From the NCBI GenBank assembly GCA_022822265.1, contig JAJECA010000020.1, positions 53,524 through 117,523 of the forward strand: a stretch of DNA of 64,000 nt, written 5' to 3'. This stretch comes from Acidimicrobiia bacterium (GTDB lineage: Bacteria > Actinomycetota > Acidimicrobiia > Acidimicrobiales > Bin134). The notes under the pieces were generated by a model. The model ran no database searches. It saw only the letters and a program-made list of their open reading frames with translations, and was not told the DNA's origin. Shown here piece by piece: positions 60,280-64,000 of this stretch. Position 1 is the stretch's first letter, and every line of letters starts with the position of its first letter. The position numbers and the translations under genes were made by a program.

Positions 60280-60957
60280 GTGGGCTCAGCAGACACATTT
60301 GACGAACTGGCCGCTGATGTTACCGCCTGCCGGGCCTGCCCCCGGCTGGTCGCTTGGCGGGAGGAAGTGGCTGCGGTAAAGCGGGCCGCCTATCGGGATT
60401 GGGACTATTGGGGCCGGCCGGTGCCCGGCTTCGGCGACCCCGAGGCCCGCATTGTGGTGGTGGGCCTGGCCCCGGCCGCCCACGGCGCCAACCGCACCGG
60501 TCGAATGTTCACCGGCGACCGGTCGGGCGACTTTCTATACGCCTCGCTGCACCGGATGGGGCTGGCCAACCAGCCCAACTCCACCGATGTGAACGACGGG
60601 TTGCAGCTGAGCGACGTCTACATCACCGCCCCGGTTCGCTGCGCGCCGCCGCAGAACAAACCCACGCCCGCCGAAAGAGACGCCTGTCGCCCGTTCTTGG
60701 ACCGGGAATTGGCTCTGCTTAGTCGGGCCCGGGTGTTCGTCGCCCTGGGGGCCATCGGCTACGGGGCGGTGGCCGCCGAGTTGGGAGTGCGGCCCCGGCC
60801 CAAGTTCGCCCACGGCATGGAGGCGCCTGCTCCTGGCGGGCAGACGGTGGTGTGCTCATATCACGTGAGCCAGCAGAACACCTTCACCGGCCGGCTCACC
60901 GAAGCCATGCTCGACGAGGTGTTCGCCCGGGCCCTGGCGCTGGCCGACGCGTTGTAG
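60280..60957 (+). CDS. Family 5 uracil-DNA glycosylase (UdgB type)
   Basis: Base-excision repair enzyme. 225 residues from GTG 60280; the tracked ATG at 60244 adds 12 residues and would place the -10 box inside the gene. The cluster cysteines are CRACPRL (CxxC) near the start and VRCAPPQNKPTPAERDAC in the middle, as in [4Fe-4S] UDGs. VVGLAPAAHGANRTGRMFTGDRSGDFL is the family 5 motif A (GLAPA, without the Asn/Asp water-activating residue) and CSYHVSQQNTFTG is motif B. It can act on uracil, hypoxanthine or oxidised pyrimidines. Confidence 0.9.
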   Translation: MGSADTFDELAADVTACRACPRLVAWREEVAAVKRAAYRDWDYWGRPVPGFGDPEARIVVVGLAPAAHGANRTGRMFTGDRSGDFLYASLHRMGLANQPNSTDVNDGLQLSDVYITAPVRCAPPQNKPTPAERDACRPFLDRELALLSRARVFVALGAIGYGAVAAELGVRPRPKFAHGMEAPAPGGQTVVCSYHVSQQNTFTGRLTEAMLDEVFARALALADAL

Positions 60958-60994
60958 GCCCTGGATTGGTTCGCGACTCCGGGGAATCGGGCGA

Positions 60995-61000
60995 TACCGT
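60995..61000 (+). promoter_or_regulatory. -10 box of a leaderless promoter
   Basis: TACCGT ends 7 nt before the GTG at 61008 of the lipoprotein gene. Confidence 0.6.
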
Positions 61001-61007
61001 TGGGCCC

Positions 61008-61397
61008 GTGACGAAGACCCGCCTGCTGGCGATTGTGGCTGCGCTGATCTTGGTGGCAGCCGCCTGCGGCAACTCCGGCGCGCCCACCTCATGGGAAGAC
61101 AACCCCGACGACTATTGCCCGGACGCCGGGGAACCGTGCGAGCCCAACGTGGGCCAGCCCGAGCGGAACTTCCGCGATGGATGCAGGGAAGCCGGCAAAG
61201 ACGATCTAGACCAGCAGGTTCAAGAGAACTTGGACGATGTGTGCAAGTGCGGTTTCGACAGGATAAGGGACAGCTTGAGCTTCGAGGAGTTCAAAGAGCT
61301 TGACGACGATTTGCGCAGCAACATCAATGCCGACCTGACCGAAGAGGTGGGCCAGATCATGCGCCAGTGCATCTTGGAGGAATCGGGGCTCGGCTAG
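61008..61397 (+). CDS. Small cysteine-rich lipoprotein
   Basis: A 129-residue lipoprotein: signal peptide MTKTRLLAIVAALILVAAAC with lipobox VAAAC. The mature part is acidic with seven further cysteines (YCPDAGEPCEP, DGCREAGKDD, DDVCKCGF, RQCILEE), which may form disulfides, and helical DDLDQQVQENLDD and LSFEEFKELDDDL. The GTG at 61008 is chosen over the longer tracked ORF because of the signal peptide and the upstream TACCGT box. No family recognised; it lies alone between UDG and the F420 oxidoreductase. Confidence 0.82.
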   Translation: MTKTRLLAIVAALILVAAACGNSGAPTSWEDNPDDYCPDAGEPCEPNVGQPERNFRDGCREAGKDDLDQQVQENLDDVCKCGFDRIRDSLSFEEFKELDDDLRSNINADLTEEVGQIMRQCILEESGLG

Positions 61398-61422
61398 CAG
61401 CCCGCCCGGGTCAGATCCTCCC

Positions 61423-62553
61423 TCAGACCCCTACTTTGACCGCGCTTTCAGCCCAGTCGGGCCAGCGTTGGCGGCTCTTGGCGGCCAGCTTGTGCATGAG
61501 GGCCACCGCTCCGGGATCGTCGTCGCCGGGACGGGCCTGGATCACGCCGTCTTCCAGCATGGCGTTGATTACCGCCCGGCCCAGCTCGGTGCGGATCACG
61601 GTGAGGGTCCAGTCGGAGGCGTCGCCGATGCCCCCGGTGGAGATGTCGGCGTGCTCAGCGGCGAAATCGGGGCACAGGTTGCAGCCCTCCCGGGTCCAGG
61701 CGTGGCACTCCTTGAGGTTGATCTCGTGGTAGTCGCCGTTCTTCATCCACACCTGGAACACGCCCTTGATGTTCATTTTGGCGATCTGGTCGGTGGGAAG
61801 CCCGTACTTCACCCAGAACAGCTCCTCGAACATGGAGTCGTCGAAGCTCTTGGAGCACAAAAGCCCGATGTTCAGCTTGATGGGGCGGCCCACCTTGCCC
61901 ACCTTGCGGTTCCACATCACCGGGCCGATGGAGGTCTGGCAGCTCATTCCCACCAGAGCCAGGCTCTTCAGCCCCTGTTCTTTGGCCTCTCGGTAAGCCA
62001 GCGGGTTAGCCGAGTAGGTGTAGCGGCTGCCGGCTCCCCGCAGCACCTCCTCGCGGTTGGTGGCCAAGCCAGGCACGGCCTTCCAGCCGTCGGCGTCGCC
62101 GCCCTCCAGAAATGACGTGAGGGCCCCGTCGATCACGTCGTTCTCCAGGCACCAGATCAAGATGGCCGACACCAGCCCGCCGTCCTGGCCCACCTCGTAC
62201 ACGTAGTCGTCGGAGGCCCGTACCAGCAGGATGTCGCTGTAGATGCCGGAGACCTCTTCCTCGGTGCGGATGCGCCCGAACAGGTGCTCGTCGGCCTCAG
62301 CCTCCCAGGTGCGGAACCGGGGGCAGGCCCGAGTGCAGGAGGTGCACCCCTTCTGGCCGTGGATGCAGTCGGACAGGCCCAGCTCATCTTCTAGGTGGAA
62401 GGGCTTGTACTGGCCGGGCTCGTGCTTGTAGCCGATCACATCGTGGGGGCAGGCGATCACGCAGCCTGCGCAGCCGGTGCACAGCCCCGAGTCGATGACC
62501 TCCTCGTAGAGTTCTTTCCACTGGTGGGTCCAGCGAACCTTGGCTTCAGCCAC
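61423..62553 (-). CDS. Coenzyme F420 hydrogenase/dehydrogenase beta-subunit (FrhB) family protein
   Basis: A 376-residue flavin/Fe-S oxidoreductase. The start is GTG 62553 (VAEAKVRWTHQWKELYEEVID); the tracked ORF to 62823 is an extension. The N-terminal ferredoxin domain has CTGCAGCVIACPHDV and CTSCTRACPRF, two [4Fe-4S] motifs. The FrhB core has QDGGLVSAILIWCLENDVIDGALTS, LVGMSCQTSIGP, NIGLLCSKSFD and the CNLCPDFAAEHADISTGGIG signature. F420H2 is the likely electron carrier. Together with cofE/cofD it shows F420 metabolism; the electron acceptor is not known. Confidence 0.9.
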   Translation of the reverse strand: MAEAKVRWTHQWKELYEEVIDSGLCTGCAGCVIACPHDVIGYKHEPGQYKPFHLEDELGLSDCIHGQKGCTSCTRACPRFRTWEAEADEHLFGRIRTEEEVSGIYSDILLVRASDDYVYEVGQDGGLVSAILIWCLENDVIDGALTSFLEGGDADGWKAVPGLATNREEVLRGAGSRYTYSANPLAYREAKEQGLKSLALVGMSCQTSIGPVMWNRKVGKVGRPIKLNIGLLCSKSFDDSMFEELFWVKYGLPTDQIAKMNIKGVFQVWMKNGDYHEINLKECHAWTREGCNLCPDFAAEHADISTGGIGDASDWTLTVIRTELGRAVINAMLEDGVIQARPGDDDPGAVALMHKLAAKSRQRWPDWAESAVKVGV

Positions 62554-62762
62554 CCAGAGACTTTGCCACGCCCAGCATGTGATTTGGTCATTCAAAACGC
62601 ATTTGCCCAGCAAGAGGCTAGAGGGAAAGGGCAAAGGGGGAAAGGGCCGAAAAAGCCGGTAGGGTGACCGTAATAGAGGCCCAAACCGCAGGCCAGCGCC
62701 ACACTGAGCGCCAGACTGCGCGCTGGACTGTGAGATAACGAGATAGACGGGAGGAAAAACAG

Positions 62763-63317
62763 ATGGGTGACTGGTGGGACGGCCTGACCGGCGACCTCCA
62801 GGTCTTCTATCTGATCGGCGCAATCGCCGGCGTCTTCCTCATACTCCAGCTCCTGCTCTTGGGCTTCGGCGTCGGCTCCGACCTCGACATCGACCTTGAT
62901 GACGATGGCGCGGGAACAGGGTTCTTGTCCCTGCGAAGCCTTACGGCGTTCTTCTTCGCCTTCGGCTGGACCGGCGTATTGATGAAGGAAGCGGACAGCT
63001 CCACCCCGGTCTCGGTGATCGTGGCCATTGCGGTGGGGCTGTCGGTGTTCTTCGCGGTGGCCTACATGTGGCGCAAGTTCTCCCAAATGGAGGAAAGCGG
63101 CTCGGTCGACTACCAGAGCGCGGTCGGAATTATCGGCACCGTCTACCTGCCGATCCCGGCCAACCGCTCCATGCCCGGCAAGGTTGAAATCCTCATCCAG
63201 GGACGGCTCCGAGTGATCGACGCCTACACCAGCTCGGACAACGACCTTCCGGCTCAGACCCGCGTCACCGTGGTGTCGGTGGTGGATCAATCCACCGTCC
63301 TCGTCAAACCCTTGTAA
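62763..63317 (+). CDS. NfeD-like membrane protein upstream of flotillin
   Basis: A 184-residue protein with an N-terminal pair of hydrophobic segments (LIGAIAGVFLILQLLLLGFGVG, VIVAIAVGLSVFFAVAYMW), an acidic DLDIDLDDDG loop, and a C-terminal OB-like domain (QSAVGIIGTVYLPIPANRSMPGKVEILIQGRLRVIDAYTS). The pattern and the flotillin 32 bp downstream match the NfeD/YuaF partner of flotillin membrane scaffolds. GGGAGG ribosome binding site. A TAGGGT at 62670-62675 may be part of its promoter. Confidence 0.83.
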   Translation: MGDWWDGLTGDLQVFYLIGAIAGVFLILQLLLLGFGVGSDLDIDLDDDGAGTGFLSLRSLTAFFFAFGWTGVLMKEADSSTPVSVIVAIAVGLSVFFAVAYMWRKFSQMEESGSVDYQSAVGIIGTVYLPIPANRSMPGKVEILIQGRLRVIDAYTSSDNDLPAQTRVTVVSVVDQSTVLVKPL

Positions 63318-63349
63318 CTCATCTCTCCTAGACCCGAAAGGACTCTTTG

Positions 63350-64000
63350 ATGGCTGCTATAGCCCTTGTTGCCGGCCTAATCGTCATTCTTCTCATTGCC
63401 CTGCTGTGGATTTCTTCCCGCTACAAGCGCTGCCCATCAGACCGAGTGCTGGTCATCTACGGCCGGGTGGGAGGACAGGGCCAGTCGGCCCGATGCCTCC
63501 ATGGCGGTGGTGCCCTGGTGTGGCCCGTTATCCAGGGCTACGCCTTCTTGGACCTCACGCCGCTGCCGATCGAGATCAAGCTCCAAGGCGCCCTGTCGCA
63601 GCAGAACATCCGGGTCAACACGCCGGCCACGTTCACAGTGGGAATCTCCACCGAGCCCGGAGTCATGCAGAACGCTGCCGAGCGGCTTTTGGGGCTGAGC
63701 CTTGTGGAGATCGAGAACCTGGCCCGAGACATCATCTTCGGCCAGATGCGGGTGGTGATCGCCACCATGCCCATCGAGGAAATCAACGCCGACCGGGAGA
63801 AGCTGATCACCAACATCACCGAGTCGCTGGAAATCGAGCTGCGCAAAGTGGGGCTGCGACTCATCAACGTCAACATCCAGGATGTAACCGATGAGTCGGG
63901 CTACATCGACGCCCTAGGGCGCGAGGCAGCCGCCCGGGCCATCAACGAGGCCAAGATCAAGGTGGCCGAACAGGAACGCGACGGCGATATCGGCGCGGCC
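63350..64000 (+). CDS. Flotillin family protein, 3' end outside window
   Basis: Not in the ORF track because it runs off the window end. ATG 63350 after GAAAGGA. It begins with one membrane helix (IALVAGLIVILLIALLWISS), then the SPFH domain (CPSDRVLVIYGRVGGQGQSARCLHGGGALVWPVIQGYAFLDLTPLPIEI), and ends in a helical region ([31 protein letters not shown]) that is the start of the flotillin coiled coil. It would form membrane microdomain scaffolds with the NfeD-like partner. Confidence 0.93.
   Translation, partial: MAAIALVAGLIVILLIALLWISSRYKRCPSDRVLVIYGRVGGQGQSARCLHGGGALVWPVIQGYAFLDLTPLPIEIKLQGALSQQNIRVNTPATFTVGISTEPGVMQNAAERLLGLSLVEIENLARDIIFGQMRVVIATMPIEEINADREKLITNITESLEIELRKVGLRLINVNIQDVTDESGYIDALGREAAARAINEAKIKVAEQERDGDIGAA

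Overview
The window is high-GC, densely coded, actinobacterial-type DNA. The evidence is WhiB, DUF3107, DUF5719-like and DUF3090/SCO1664/MSMEG_4193-type genes, coenzyme F420 biosynthesis genes, mycobacterial-type SerC, LeuA and PdtaS, and many GTG/TTG starts. The combination of F420 genes, a System I cytochrome c maturation operon and RCC1-propeller secreted proteins makes an Acidimicrobiia-like actinobacterium most likely. The lineage is an inference from gene content; no marker rRNA gene is present.

Layout. 1-10.1 kb: cell-surface sugar and F420 block (NDP-mannose pyrophosphorylase, cofE, cofD, gmd, an rmd-like reductase, a small unknown protein, a large membrane glycosyltransferase, a DUF5719-like protein). 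The order resembles the fbiA/fbiB-manB-wbbL neighbourhood of mycobacteria. 10.1-14.8 kb: acyl-CoA ligase, then a three-gene operon (hydroxyacid dehydrogenase, CaiB-type CoA transferase, SCO6745-like protein). 15.0-22.1 kb: a tightly overlapping ccmABCDEFGHI operon for c-type cytochrome assembly. 22.1-27.0 kb: YqgE, serC, an aspartate-type aminotransferase and an S9 peptidase. 27.1-32.2 kb: an accessory island with a Phd/PIN toxin-antitoxin pair and two tandem secreted RCC1-propeller/zinc-protease paralogues. 32.6-46.0 kb: serA and branched-chain amino acid genes (leuA behind a leucine leader peptide and attenuator; leuCD; leuB-ilvE-cimA), with a propeller lipoprotein, a hydrolase and greA between them. 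46.0-49.1 kb: gltX, tRNA-Gln, an orphan antitoxin, a broken Abi/HEPN gene and a small HAD protein. 49.1-56.4 kb: cysteine desulfurase, Mrp-type ATPase, DUF3107, pdtaS-whiB, a glycerophosphodiesterase, CopC-CopD and a lipid kinase. 56.5-64 kb: etfBA, the SCO1664/DUF3090/phosphomutase operon, family-5 UDG, a lipoprotein, an FrhB-like F420 oxidoreductase, NfeD-like protein and flotillin (cut by the window end).

Many transcripts look leaderless: a TANNNT -10 box ends 6-8 nt before the start codon. This geometry corrects several starts (5328, 14796, 60280, 61008). It also points to apparent non-canonical starts (ATC at 48772 and 55457, CTG at 56389) in three genes whose conserved N-termini lie upstream of any ATG/GTG/TTG. 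The leuA leader peptide MSRIHTHLLLL itself appears leaderless.

The most unusual material is the tandem pair of propeller proteases with a shifted metzincin motif, the leaderless leucine attenuator, the amber-interrupted Abi gene, and the group of non-AUG leaderless starts. All calls are by eye from sequence; no database search was run.
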